From Dasypus novemcinctus (lineage: Eukaryota; Chordata; Mammalia; Cingulata; Dasypodidae): DNA of 64,000 nt. The DNA lies in assembly GCF_030445035.2 (NCBI RefSeq), contig NC_080673.1, positions 40,048,365 to 40,112,364 on the forward strand, given 5' to 3'. Of the stretch, positions 32,049 through 43,102 are shown in pieces. Both the position numbers and the translations under genes were made by a program. Position 1 is the stretch's first letter. Every line of letters starts with the position of its first letter. The notes below the pieces were generated by a model. The model saw only the letters and a program-made list of their open reading frames with translations, was not told the DNA's origin and did no database searches.

Positions 32049-32949
32049 GGTACCACCAGTGTCCTATGGTCCATGCACACTGAAGGTCAGTGTGGGCCTT
32101 GGCAACATCCCTTTCCCTCATTGTGGTAACAGCACCCCCAAGGGCTCTTTGGGGAATTGCCCTTCCTCCATTCTCAGCCCATGTGCTTAGGGTGCCCTCA
32201 CCCCCTCCTGGCCACAGAGGGGAGCCCAGGGCCCAGGCCTGGCCAATAAGAGCACGCCCCTCCTGGGCACGGTGATTGGCTCAGGTGCCAGCCAATCAGG
32301 GCCCCTCCCAGGACTCATGCAGCCATCATTGGGCAAGAGGTGTTCTATTTCTGCTGGAGTTGCTAAACTGGAAGGGTTTAGCTGGAGTAGCCAGGGGCCA
32401 CTTCTGCCAACTTGGGGCAAGAGGCTGGCCAAGAACAACACAGAGGAAAGCAGAGCTGAGAGATGGAGAGGGAGAGACAGAGGCAGATACAGAGACAAAG
32501 ATGGAGACAGAGAGACAGAAATTGAGATTGATTTCTGGCATCCATTCAAACATTTATAACCAGTTTTGTCTGAATCTGACCCCATAATTTCAATGATATA
32601 AGTCAGTAAATTATCTATGTGTGTGCATGTATCTTTACATTTTGTGTGCGTTTCCAACATTTGCAACTGACAGAGTGAGGGCCAATACACAAAGTCCATA
32701 TTTTCCAAAGGTCCTGTATAGAGAATCCACATGGTCCCTCACAGGGATGGCGCTGCCCTCCAGACAGGAGGAGATGATGGGCCACCTATAACGGGGGGCC
32801 CTGACATCCACATGGGCGGTAGATCTGGCTTTGTGCCAGCAGTCTTCACAATGCCCCATCTCACTTCTCCATGTTTTTCTTCTGATCTTCTACTCACTCT
32901 CTCTCCTTTCTTTACTACCTTCCTTTTTCTTAATTTTACCTAGAATTTA
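32049..32949. other. Unassigned block with CCAAT-box cluster and GAGACA-rich strip
   Basis: GC-rich from about 32,100 to 32,420. CCAAT pentamers lie at 32,243-32,247 and 32,292-32,296 (plus) and 32,275-32,279 and 32,328-32,332 (minus), with C-rich GC-box-like strings 'acgcccctcc' and 'ggcccctccc' between them. A purine-rich (GAGACA)-like strip follows at 32,455-32,525. The rest (32,530-32,900) is unassigned. It could be a diverged LTR or a promoter-like element; I cannot tell. Frames of 95-181 codons cross it in several phases. Confidence 0.4.
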
Positions 32950-33142
32950 AAAAGATGCTAAACATACCATATTGCCAGTAAGTGAGGAAGCACTCAAAAA
33001 TGATAGGCATAAGGAAATGAACAACAGGAAGGGGGCTATACTGTCCAAATATGGAACAATTTATACACCAAAACAATTAAGGACATTAAGGAATTATGAA
33101 GCCATTGGAAAAATAAGAGTCTGTGAGTCCATACTGATTATA

Positions 33143-33210
33143 AATAGATGATAGACATTGATAGATAGACAGACAGACAGATAAGTAGGTAGGTAGGTAG
33201 ATATAGATAA
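33143..33210 (+). repeat. GATA/GACA/GGTA microsatellite
   Basis: 'gatagatagacagacagaca' followed by 'aggtaggtaggtagatatag': a compound tetranucleotide array inside the L1 tail. A related GATA run is at 34,530-34,562. Confidence 0.85.
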
Positions 33211-34026
33211 GTGAATGGAAGAGCTCTTGCTTAAGCTAGAATGTTGAGTGACAAGTCAGTAAATGTGGAGGAAATGCTGGGGTTGAAAAATCATAATTTT
33301 AAAAAACCATCCTAGTAAAGATTCATATAGACAAGAATCACCAATACATCAGGATGCTAAATTTAGGGGGATATTTTGATGAGGAGCAGGACATTTGCAT
33401 AGTCTTTCATTGTTTCCCCACAGATATCTCCTAAGTTACAAGACAAAGCAGAGCAACTCTTCAGGGGAGAAATCAGACCATGCCTTGATCAGGTGATCAA
33501 AATTAACATCAGTAATGAGAGACAGACATCGTGTAGCTCCAGATGTGATGCCCTGAGAAGAACAGAACATCACTTGAGTAGTAGTTCAAAATAACCTTAA
33601 TATAAGCTTTGGAGCCATAGACAAATGACAAATGAGGAACATCCTATTTTAAAAAAGGATCTGAGTTCTTACAAATATTGATGTCACAGAAGACAAAGAA
33701 AAGCTGTGGAAATGTTTCAAAATAAAGGAGATTTTTAAATGTGCCAACTATAAATGTGCCAACTAAATGCAATACCTGATCCTATAATGGCGAGGGGGAT
33801 TCTATAAGGAGCATTACTGGGCTAATTAATAAAATTGGAGTAGTAGTAGAATGGGTAAAAGAATAGTATCAATGTTAAATTTATTAAGTTGATAACTGTC
33901 TTCTGTGGCTGTGCAAGAGAATATAATTATTCTTAGGAAATATACACTGAAATATTTAGGAGAAAAAGGCTTTGATACATGTCACTCTCAAATGGTTTGG
34001 AAAAAAGATAGATACATGATAAATAG

Positions 34027-34464
34027 TGCATTAGGGTTTTCTAGGGAAACAGAACCAAAAGGAGATACCTATAAATATTATGAGATTTTATAAAATTGCC
34101 TCACACTATCATGGGGGTGAATGAGTTCAAATTCTGTAGGGTAGGCTACAAGCCAGGAGCTGTGAAGAAGGTCCTCAAGGAAGATCCTCGGGAGAGCTGC
34201 CTACCTGAAGGAGTGATGGGAATTCTCTTCTGACTGCCAAAATCACTTCTCCTTTCAAGGCCTTCAACTGATTGGATGAGCTGTCTCTCACTGTTGAAGA
34301 CAGTCTCCTCAGATGATTATAGATGTAATCAGCCATAAATGCAGTCAGCTTACTGATGATCTAAGTCCATGAAATGAATTCACAGTAACAATCAGGCCAG
34401 AGCTTCCTTGACCAAACAAGCAGACACATATCCTGACCAAGTGGACACATTAGCCTAACCATCA
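34027..34464 (-). mobile_element. MLT2-like (ERVL) LTR, antisense
   Basis: Starts 'tgcattagggttttctagggaaacagaacc', runs through 'ttctgtagggtaggctac', 'aaggccttcaactgattggatgag' and ends 'cctaaccatca'. It is the same family as 13,416-13,799, reversed. Direct repeats GATAAATAG (34,018-34,026) and GATAAATGG (34,467-34,475) flank it. Confidence 0.82.
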
Positions 34465-34705
34465 TAGATAAATGGATTAGACTGATAATTAGGTAGATGA
34501 TAGAAGAGAGATAATAGATTAGACAGATAGGTACAAAGAAAGATAGATAGATAGATATAGATAGCTTCAGAAAAAGAAGAGAAGAGAGTACAAATGAAAT
34601 AGGGAGAAGGTAAATCTGGTTAAAGGGTGTATAGGATGCACTATATACTATTTTATTGGTATAACTTTTTTGTAAGGTTGAAATTATTTCCAAAAAAATT
34701 TTAAG

Positions 34706-35200
34706 GCTTTCCTGATTTTTATTTTTAAGGTGGTGTCTGGTGCAGGCTGTTTTCCGCTGGGGACAGCAGCTCCCCCCAGCTGCTCACTTGGTCGGACAGC
34801 ACCGGCCCCTGCTCTCCCAGGCCCCGCCGCTATTTCGAGAGCAGCATGTGAGACTTCTTTCTGCATGGATTGGAAATTTCGTCAAGTGGATTTTAATCCC
34901 CCAAATCAGGAGGATTATTTTGGATAAGCCATTAAAATTATTAATTAAAATGCTGGCGTCTGATTGCCATTATTTTCTGTTGGTAAGCGTTCTCTCAGAG
35001 GCCTGGCACGCTGCCCTGCTCTTCCTGCTCTCCCAGCTTAAGCCACATTAAATCCCCGTTAAACCAGGGTCTCGAATCACTCTCCATTTCTGCCTGTTTC
35101 TGATGAACTTTCTGAAGGTGGGCATGGGGTTTAAGAGAAGAGGCATTTTATGATACACCAACGTAAGAGGAGACTGAAAGTACTGGGCTAAATCATTTGG
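34706..35200. other. Non-repetitive block with homeodomain-site-like core (candidate conserved element)
   Basis: No repeat recognised. The core at 34,870-35,000 carries TAATCC (34,894-34,899), an inverted GGATTA (34,912-34,917), an AT-rich ATTAAAATTATTAATTAAAA string with TAATTA (34,942-34,947) and 'gattgccattattttctg'. That texture is common in deeply conserved developmental enhancers. The 103-codon plus frame (34,740-35,051) has no recognised domain; I lean to non-coding. Confidence 0.4.
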
Positions 35201-35489
35201 AGCCTCTAACATGGGCCTGGCACTCTGGTAAAGAAGAATAAGATGTGGCCACGGTCCTCAAGGAGCTTACAATCTTAAAGAGAAAACAAGGAAACACACA
35301 AAAAGTTAGGCAGTCATGGTCAGCATAAATAATAGCTCCCCACGCGAGAAACTCCATCAAACAATGGAAATTACTTGTCCCATGAGTAGAACTGGTGATG
35401 AGGACTCCAAATGTTGAGAAAAGGAAGGGATTCCTGTGAGTGGAGTGGGTTGGCTCTCCGGTCATGGAATGAGGTGGTGAGGCTGGCAC
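35201..35489. other. Unassigned sequence, possible old LINE/SINE end
   Basis: Contains 'gcctggcactctggtaaag' and 'ctcaaggagcttacaatctta', phrases reminiscent of MIR/L2 ends, but the rest is not assignable. Confidence 0.35.
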
Positions 35490-35764
35490 TGAAGCATGGG
35501 TAGGATTTGATGTAGGGGAAAAGTGGTTTCCAAGACAGGAAAGCCCTGCGACCCAGAACAGGAGATGAGAAAGCTCAGGCCTGTTCAGAAAGGACAGTGA
35601 ATGGATCAGCTTGTTAAGAGTGGAAGATTTGGGGAGAAGAGTTAGAGTGAGTTTCTTTGAGAAAGTTGGTAATGAACTGTCTGGACCCCTGAATATCAGC
35701 AGCTAGTCTTGGCAGCTGAAGGAGAATCAAAGAAAAGGTTTTGGAGCAACGGCAGGAAGCAGGA

Positions 35765-35985
35765 AGAACCTTCAGAGTTATTGAACATTAGAACTCATTT
35801 ATTGAGCCCCTATTATACATCAGGTTCTTGACATATGCATCTCTAATCCTCACAGAAACTCCGCAAGGCAGATATAATCACCTCCACTTTGGTACAATAA
35901 ACTCAAGCTCCAGGAAAGGCAAGTGTTTTGCCTGAGGCCACACAGATAGGAAGGGGCAGAGCCAGAAATCAAACTGAAATCTGAC
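35765..35985 (-). repeat. MIR, antisense
   Basis: 'ttattgagcccctattatacatcagg', 'ctctaatcctcacagaaactccgcaaggcag', 'caggaaaggcaagtgttttgcctgaggccacacagatagg' (35,912-35,951), 'ggcagagccagaaatcaaac': the MIR complement in order. Confidence 0.9.
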
Positions 35986-36504
35986 AGACATCAAAGTTGA
36001 TCTCTCTCCTTGACACTATTTTCAATCCCTGTTGTTATGGTTTGGTCATGGGGCCACAGCACCTGAATCAGGACAGTGACAATGCACAAAGAAGGAAAAA
36101 CAAAAGATGTGGGGAAAATATGATGGGAAAAATGGCGAGACTGGATAAACAATTAAGTTTAGGAGGTGATGGAAAAAGAAGAGCTAAGCAAAGCTTCACT
36201 GTTCTTCAAACAAGAACTTACTGCCACTACTGTGCTAGCTACTTGGGTGGAGATAAAAAATGAGCACAGTATAGTCCCTATGCTCAATAACATAGTTAAT
36301 TTGAGAAGTACATAAATGTCACCAATAAGTATAATATGGGGAAGAATTAGATAAGCACTTAAAAAAGATAAATAAAAGTGTTGTAGATGATTAGAAAGGA
36401 GAAAATGTAAGTGGTGAAATCAAGCATTCACTGAATGGAAAATATTTGATCTGAACCTTGAGCAATGGATACAGTTTTGAATGACAGAGGAAAATATTCT
36501 AGAC

Positions 36505-36719
36505 CAGGTTTCTCACCCTTACTACTAACGGCACTTTGGCTGGATAATTCTTTGTTGTGAGGGGCTGTCCTGTGCATTAGAGGTTATTTAGCAGCATCTC
36601 TGGCCTCTTTTCATTAGATGCCAGTAGCACATACATCCGAGTTATGATGATCAAATATTCCTTGAGTGCATTGTCAAATGTCGTTTGAGGACAAACTGAC
36701 CCTCAGCTGAGAACCAGTG
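36505..36719 (-). mobile_element. MER20 (hAT-Charlie), antisense, near full length
   Basis: Ends 'caggtttctcaccc' and 'ctgagaaccagtg' are the inverted terminal repeats. Inside are 'ggctggataattctttgttgtgaggggctgtcctgtgcatt' (36,539-36,579), 'ttagcagcatctctggcctc' and 'tagatgccagtagcac', all MER20 hallmarks. MER20 is a non-autonomous placental hAT element. Confidence 0.92.
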
Positions 36720-38779
36720 CCCTAGATTAAGAGAATGATGGGAGAGAGGGAAACTGTTTGGAGAATAAAATGACATTATGGGTCAGCCAGGTTTAAAATG
36801 TGTTCCTTGGAACTTTAGCGTCTTGTGAGACGTGATAGCATTTGGTAGCATTGAGAAGCACTGCCTATTTCCCTCCCCCATATGGACATCTACAATGTAT
36901 ATGAGAAAAGAGAAAAGGAAAGGCTGAGAGATTGTCAAAGAAAGTTGATTGACACTAGTTAAATTTAATTACCACAGAACATTTTTATCAAGTATTAACG
37001 TTCTGAAGAACAATATTGTATTGCAAAACACAGATTGGAAAACAATAGTGCATTGCAATGAAATACAGGCTATATGAAAAATCTAAAGCCGGGAAAGTAC
37101 AGACTGATTCCAGAACCAGATTCAGAAGACCTGGATCTCAGGCTAAGGAGCCTGAATTTCATTTGGTCACAATAGGGAGGTAACTAGGAGGTGATGTAAT
37201 TAAAACTGTGCTTCAGTTACTCATTTATTCATTCAACACGTATTAAGCAAAATTAGTGACAGCAAGCCAGATCGATTAGAAGATGGACAAACAGGGTTGA
37301 AACTGCTTTAAATTATTGCAAAAGTAATAGCTTAGAGTGGTAATTGTGAAAGGAAGAGAAGGGGCACATGTGAAAAATATTTTAGAGATTAACAGAACAG
37401 TTTCTGATTGGAGAGCAGGACATGAGAAAATAAAGGAGTCAATGATGATTACAGATTTTTAGGCCTGAGTTACAGGGACTTTCTTGGTACCTTTAACCAA
37501 GAGAGGATAAATAGGAAAAGGAACAGATGTGGGGAGAAACAGTTTATCTTATTGGTCAAGTTGAATTTGAGGTATTGGAACGCCATCCAGAGACAGAGAT
37601 GCAGTGGCTAGCTGAAATTATGAGTCGAGGGATAAAATGGAAGTGGAAAAAAATTGGGGGGATGTCATCTGCCTTAATGTAAAAAAAGAAGTTGTGACTG
37701 TGAATGTGGTAGCCAAAGGGGAAAAAGTAGGAAGTGAAGGAAAGAAGGTGGAGAAAGTGTGGAAAGAAGTGGATGTAGCAAGGGAAACAGAAGTATCTGT
37801 TAGAAAAGTAAAAGATGTAAGGAAAGATAGTGTCAGAGACGCCAAAGGGGAGGTGGCATCAAGAAGCAACTGGCCATATGTTAAAGAAAGGTCAAAGAGG
37901 AACACTGGGAAGAGGCCACTGGATTTAGGATTTAGAAAGAATGCTACCGAAGTTTGGTGGGGATAGAAACTAAATGGCAAGGAGTACATAGGTGGTGAGG
38001 AAGTTGAGACAATGAAAACAGATCACTTTTTGGAAAAGTTTGTCCTCTTGACTGCTTACATGGCAGCAGCCAGAGATGCAACAGGATTGGAGCAATACTT
38101 GTTTGTTTGTGGATATGGAGATTTGAGGATGTTTACTGTGAAAAGAATGAATCAGAGGAGATTGAGAGAATCAAGAAAGAGGAGGAATTGATGGGCAAGG
38201 CTTAGGAGGAGTTAAATGAGGTAAAATCAAGGACAGAGATTCATTAGAGATTCTTTCTCTAAGTCAGGAGTGAAGGAGGAGAAGATGGTTAAGAAAACAG
38301 AAACATTGAGGTGGAGCGCTCAATAAATTCAGACCCTAACAAATGTGGAGATCGAGATCACCAGCTGACAGTGAGGGAGGCAGGGAGAGGATCGAACATT
38401 TCAGAATGTGTGAAATGGTTAACAGGTGTAAAGAATAAGGAAGAATTAAAGAGGGATGCCTGAAAGGTTCTCTAAGCTAAACTGAGGCCAACGATTTGCT
38501 ACATGGACTTGAAGATCACCCAATTAGTATAATTTGGTGGTTTTCCTCAGGAGTGCTAAGAAGCAAGGAAGGTGAATATGAAGAGAGTAAGGAGGTGGAA
38601 TCGCTCAGTTAAGGAACTGGGATCAGACAATGTGTAACTAATGGCATTGTTGAAATAGGAATCTACTGAAGGGAGAGGAAAGTGAGGCCATAAGAGAGTA
38701 AAAGCAAAGTGTAAAAGTCAAAGGTGAATTTTCACTCTCGGGTACAATCAATCTTCGCACTAAGCACAGTTAGAAGAGC

Positions 38780-40083
38780 GAAAAATCCGCAAAAACACCC
38801 ATTTGAATACGTCAGAGGGCTTTCCAGTAGCCAGAACCTGAGGAGCCAAGTTCAACAGGCGAGATGAACCCAACATGTTCCCAACCTTCTGTGTCAAGGC
38901 ATTTTCCCATCATAAGTAGCACAAACAGAAAGGCAGAAAAGCTAAGCAAGGCTTTCAGCAGCCTCATGGGCTGGGAGATGGTAATTGGAGTTTGGGACTT
39001 AAAGAGTGAATATCCTGAACAGTAAAGTAAGAAGTGAAACCAACTAAAGGCATTTTCCAATAATTCTTAAACAGGGCAGGCAGACCTAAAAGGCATTGAA
39101 ACCATGCAGAAAGTGGCTGCCAAGTGATTTAGAGTACAAACAGAACGACTGACAGTCTCACAAGCCTGAGAATATCAAAGTCAGAGTTAGAGTTCAGCCA
39201 AGGAGGAGAAGTCCAGGTAAAAACCCTAGTTTCTCAATTGGAACTCTTGAAGGATTATACCCCATGAGTAAGGGCAAATCAGAAAGAGATCAGGCCTTAC
39301 AAAGAATGAAACCCAGCTTCAAGTCACATCAATCTCTAATCAGGTTAAAGTAATATATTCTTATTGTTACTGTCTAGCAGAAACCAAAGAAAATCCTTCT
39401 TGGAGGAAGAGAACATCACCCAGAGCACCTACCCTATGGTATTTAAACAAATATTGCCAGGTGTACCAAGAGACAGAACTAAGAGAGAAAAAAAGGGACA
39501 ACAGAAAGAGACTCCCAAATGGTCTAGACATTGGAGTTATCAGATATGGACTTTTAAGTAACCATTACCAATATGTTCAAGAAAATAGATGACAAAGTGA
39601 TGAATTTTACTAGAGAACTAAAATCTATAAAAATGGAATCAAATAGAAATTAAAGAACTGAAAAATACAACAAATGAAATGAAAAGTATTTAGTCCATGA
39701 GCTTAACAGCAATTTAGCACAACTTAAGAGAGGATTAGTGATCTAGAAGAGTTCAGAAGAAAACAAATATCCAAACTAAAGGAAAGAAAGAAGTTGGGAA
39801 AATTTAGGAAAGAATGTAAGATATAAATGGGGCACCGTGCAAAAAGATCTTATATAATGTGTAATTAGAGTCCCAGAAAGGGAGGAGAGAGAAAATGGAG
39901 CAGAAAGCAATATTTGAAGAGTTAAGAGCTGAGAAATTTCCAAAACTGACAAAAGCATTAAGCTACAGATTCAAGCTATGTGAACCTTAAGCAGAACAAA
40001 TTTAAAGAAGGCCACCCCTAGGTACAACAGAGTAAAACTATTGAGAACAAAATATACTGGTAAAAATCTAAAATATATATATA
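38780..40083 (+). mobile_element. Old L1M host element, segment 1 (5' UTR and ORF1 N-part)
   Basis: 5' UTR-type sequence ('gaaggattataccccatgag', 'cctagtttctcaattggaac', 'agagagactcccaaatgg') leads into ORF1-like sequence ('atccaaactaaaggaaag', 'gtgtaattagagtcccagaaagg', 'gaagagttaagagctgagaaa'). It breaks at 40,083, where the retrovirus was inserted, and resumes at 49,059. The left edge is approximate. Frames are short and full of stops. Confidence 0.7.
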
Positions 40084-40087
40084 TTAT

Positions 40088-40816
40088 TGTGGTATTAGAA
40101 AAACCCAGTACAGCTTAAATAATGATGCATTGTACTGAACCTTTGTAACCAAGGGTTAAGAATTATATAGATGCCTTTTTGTTATATTAAAAAATAGCAA
40201 AAGTTTAATATCTGAAATTGCTGAAACTGGCTGCATTTAGCCTAGACCTGCTATTAGGATGCTCAGTCTAAACAGGTCTCTCCCCTATTTATGGTTAGGC
40301 AAAACCTAGCCCCTCTCTTGTGTCAAATCACTCCACCCTCCCATTGGACATACATGTGGAATACCTTGGACTGACCTCTACTCTACACTTTCCTTCCCCT
40401 GCATCTTGGTCTACCTTGTGCCTGACCTCCACTCTGTGTGCTCCTATCCCAGGATCTTGATCACCTTGTGCCTGACCTCCACTCTGTGCTTTACTCTCCC
40501 AGAATCTTGATCTCTGATAATGATTATTACCTTATAATTCCCCCTGGTTTGGAACCCTCCCCACCATGTTCAACCCCTTAATGTTAATTGATGAAGGAAC
40601 CTGTGCCCAGCCACTCCAAATATCCATTAGCATCCCAATGGTATAAAACATTAGAATTTCTGCAGTTCGGGAGGCTGATTTGAGATTAGACATCTCTGGT
40701 CTCCTGCTGGTGAATAAATCCTCATTTCCTTCCTAGCCTAGTTGGGTGTGTCTGTCTTCTCGGCCATACTGAGCAAACCAACCCAGCCAAGGACCACTCC
40801 GGCTGGCCCCTCTTCT
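40088..40816 (+). repeat. 5' LTR of the endogenous retrovirus
   Basis: Starts TGTGGTATTAG. A TATA box (TATAAAA, 40,642-40,648) and a poly-A signal (AATAAA, 40,713-40,718) stand in the order U3-TATA-R-poly(A). The right edge is set by alignment with the 3' LTR ('ggccccagcctctcttca'-like end); here the last bases read 'tcttct', so the terminal CA is mutated. A 'ccttgtgcctgacctccactctgtg' segment is repeated within U3 (about 40,414-40,489). Confidence 0.88.
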
Positions 40817-40819
40817 ATT

Positions 40820-40837
40820 TGGTGCCCAGCGTGGGGC
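40820..40837 (+). promoter_or_regulatory. Primer-binding site, tRNA-Lys(1,2)-like
   Basis: Three bases after the 5' LTR end, 'tggtgcccagcgtggggc' differs at two positions from the primer-binding site of retroviruses that use tRNA-Lys(1,2) (known from Mason-Pfizer-type and HERV-K elements). The gag/pro remnants downstream are gammaretrovirus-like, which more often use Pro, Gly, Glu or other tRNAs. Confidence 0.7.
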
Positions 40838-41217
40838 AGTGTCCTTGTGAGAGCGATGCTGCTCGGTGGACTCCTGGGCCTCCTCCGTAGGACATTCACA
40901 AACCCTGGCTCTGCGGCTACCCAAGTGTCTTGCTCAGAGAGTTGCACAGGAGTCTCTTGCCTTGGGCATCCAGGATCCCTAACGGCAGCAGGCTACGAAG
41001 GAAAACAGGTGCTGTTTTGTGTGTGTCTTTCATTCTCCAAATGCTCAGTGGCACATTATTTCCTGCCAAAGCTGAAAGTGGTAATTGCCATGCTTATGTG
41101 TGTGTGTGGGGGTATGATTTTGGAATAAGAAAGGCAGCAGCTCCTGGTGTAAGGAAGTGCTGCTGAGCTTGGTGGCCTAGGTCTTGGTTTCTTACTTGTT
41201 AACTAGAATGGGAAATA

Positions 41218-43102
41218 ACCAGAGATTGGAAGTGAAGGGAACAACAACCCACCGGGTTGAATCGTTAAGCACTGGGAACAATTTGGGTATGGACCTATTA
41301 CTAAAAAGAGAAGGATTCGCCTTTGTAAGGAAGTCTGGTCTCAATATGCATTAGAGTCGAATGCTTAGGAGGTGAGCAGAACTGGCCAGCACAAGGATCT
41401 TTAAAGTATAATACTATTCTACAGTTAGACTGATTCTGTAGAAGTTTATATAAATAGGATGAAATTCCTTACATCCACTGCTTTATGGCATTAGTGCAAA
41501 ACGAGAAACTTCAGAGAGAATGTTTTGGACATGGTGTACTGCCAATGAGTTATCAGACCCTGGGTCCCAGCACACTCCAATTAGAGAAAATGATGACTTG
41601 CCATCCCAGCCTGCTAAGGGATTAATCAACCGTCTATACAAAAGTTGGAGTTAAATAATTGCAAAGACAAGAGGAACAGGAATCAAACCAAACCAAACCA
41701 AAACAACAACAAAAAAACACAAAACACTCCTGACTCTAAGCTTTGACTGATGAGCTCTTAGATGCTCTTCCCTCTCCAGCAAGCACCTGCGGGAATAGAT
41801 GACCAAGGACAACCTAGGGGCTATGTTACGTTCATACTCCATTGAACATCGGATCTACAGAGTTGGTGAAACTCAGGATATTGTCCAAAGGCAGAATGAA
41901 AATCCTTCTGTATTCCTTGAGAGACTCCTCAAGGCAAATGGTCAATTCATTGACGTAGTCCTAGAAGATCTTGTTAACAGGCGAAATGTTAATCAATTTT
42001 TTGTCAGAGTGTTACTGGATTTTATTTAGGTTCTTTGACTATGCTGCAGAAATGAATTTCAAAAGCATGCCGGGTGAGTTAGGCCAGTAGTTTATTCAGG
42101 TAGGGAGGGAAGAGAAATGGGAGAAAATAACAGAGCAGGGGTCCCAGGTAGAGAGGAAGGGGCTGAAAAGTGATAAAGAGGGGCTGATTTACAGGCTACA
42201 ATTTCCCATTATAGGTTATAAATGCCCAAGTTTACTTGAGTGGTGATCCAAGCAGGAGAGAAGGCAGCTGGAGTCTGGGTCCAGAGGCAAGAGAGCGAGA
42301 GCACATGAGCGAGAACTCCAGCTGGTGCTGCTTTTTGAACTATTCATTATCCCACCCCTTTGCTAATGGAGGGGAGGAGTTCCAGCTGTTCACTGCCTTG
42401 ATTGCTTATTTCCCCCATCAATCTCCCAGGAGGGTCCAATGACAAAGTCCTTGGGGAATATCCTGGGCTTCTCTGGCTTCCGGAGGAAGTCTTCTTCTGA
42501 GTGCAGAGGCTGGGGAGTGTCTTCCCGCAGCCCTCTTGGTGGTTACTGAGGTCCACGTGGACTCTCTGCCAGGTTCCAGCTCCATCTCTTGATTCCCTGT
42601 TTTACTAGCCTGCTTCAAGAGAGCTCCTGATACTCGTTGCAAATTGCAAAAAGTAGAAGGAGAACTAGGACGGCAACTTCAGCCCTAGTAGAGATTGTTT
42701 TCAAGGTATTCTGTCCCTGAGAAGCTGCCCAAGGAAAACATTAGCAGAAAACAGTCGCTTATAAAATTAAATGCTAATATATTAGGAGTAGTCCTGAGCA
42801 AAACCCTCCAGCAAATGAGGGAACCAAGGAGAGGTAAAGCCTCCAGGGCCCCAGCAGTGTGCTGACTGCAAAGAGGACGGGCACTGGGAGCAAGAATGTC
42901 CCAAAGACAACTCACCCTGCCCCCCATACCCGCAATTTAGTGATGAAGATAGCCATCTAGAGGGACGGGGCAGGGGGCACCTTCCACCTGTCGGGAAGGG
43001 AGCCTAATCACCCCCAAGAAACCTGTCTCTTTCCAAGTGGGTGAGAAATTAGTCAACATTCTGGTGGATACAGGAACAACTTTTTCAGTTTTGAATCTAT
43101 AG
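41218..43102 (+). pseudogene. gag-pro: gag-pro remnant of the endogenous retrovirus (broken)
   Basis: An N-terminal start MGNNQ at 41,218 (glycine-2 as in myristoylated Gag) runs about 50 codons to a stop. A capsid piece with the motif NPSVFLERLLKANGQF (about 41,900-41,950, like the gammaretroviral 'PSVFLERL' segment) lies in the frame at 41,799-42,009 and is cut by a solo LTR at 42,010. After it come a single CCHC zinc knuckle, CADCKEDGHWEQEC (42,858-42,899, spacing C-X2-C-X4-H-X4-C), and a protease active-site motif LVDTGTT (43,061-43,081). A stop follows at 43,100-43,102. Frames are disrupted by stops, shifts and the insertion. One zinc knuckle and this protease motif fit gamma-like class I ERVs. 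Confidence 0.8.
42010..42617 (-). mobile_element. Solo LTR family B (ERV1-like), copy 2, inside gag
   Basis: 608 bp, TG...CA on the plus strand, with a perfect 4-bp target duplication AGAG at 42,006-42,009 and 42,618-42,621. It interrupts the gag remnant of the older retrovirus. On the minus strand it has AATAAA (complement at 42,091-42,096). About 90% identical by eye to the copy at 23,931-24,530, in the same orientation. Frames across it (42,347-42,642) are shadows. Confidence 0.93.

Larger units (their letters stand above)
32950..34705 (+). mobile_element. Old L1M 3' end / 3' UTR (interrupted)
   Basis: Shows the old-L1 tail order: 'ggacattaaggaattatg...gccattgg', 'gacaagtcagtaaatgtggagg', 'tgccctgagaagaacagaacatcac', 'gtgccaactaaatgcaatacctgatcct', and finally 'gtataacttttttgtaaggttgaaattatttcc' before an A-rich end. 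A MLT2-like LTR (34,027-34,464) and GATA/GACA simple repeats (33,143-33,205; 34,530-34,562) interrupt it. A 14-bp unit 'taaatgtgccaact' is duplicated at 33,738-33,767. Confidence 0.65.
35490..38700 (+). repeat. Ancient purine-rich dispersed repeat (copy 2, interrupted)
   Basis: Phrases in the same family order as 5440-7960: 'aatttcatttggtcac', 'gaggtgatgtaatta', 'cagaacagtttctgattgg', 'ggagtcaatgatgattacagatttttagg', 'gttgaatttgaggtattgg', 'ggttaagaaaacag'. A MIR (35,765-35,985) and a MER20 (36,505-36,719) interrupt it. Strong purine bias gives mirrored frames near 37,618-37,989 that are low-complexity. The assignment between 35,490 and 35,760 is weaker than after 37,100. Confidence 0.5.

Noticed and set aside
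32187-32732. 181-codon minus-strand frame
   Set aside because: Contains a (GAGACA)-type strip read as Ser/Leu repeats, competes with two plus-strand frames and has no domain.
37618-37989. Mirrored 109- and 123-codon frames on both strands
   Set aside because: Purine/pyrimidine-biased low-complexity sequence within an old repeat suppresses stops on both strands.
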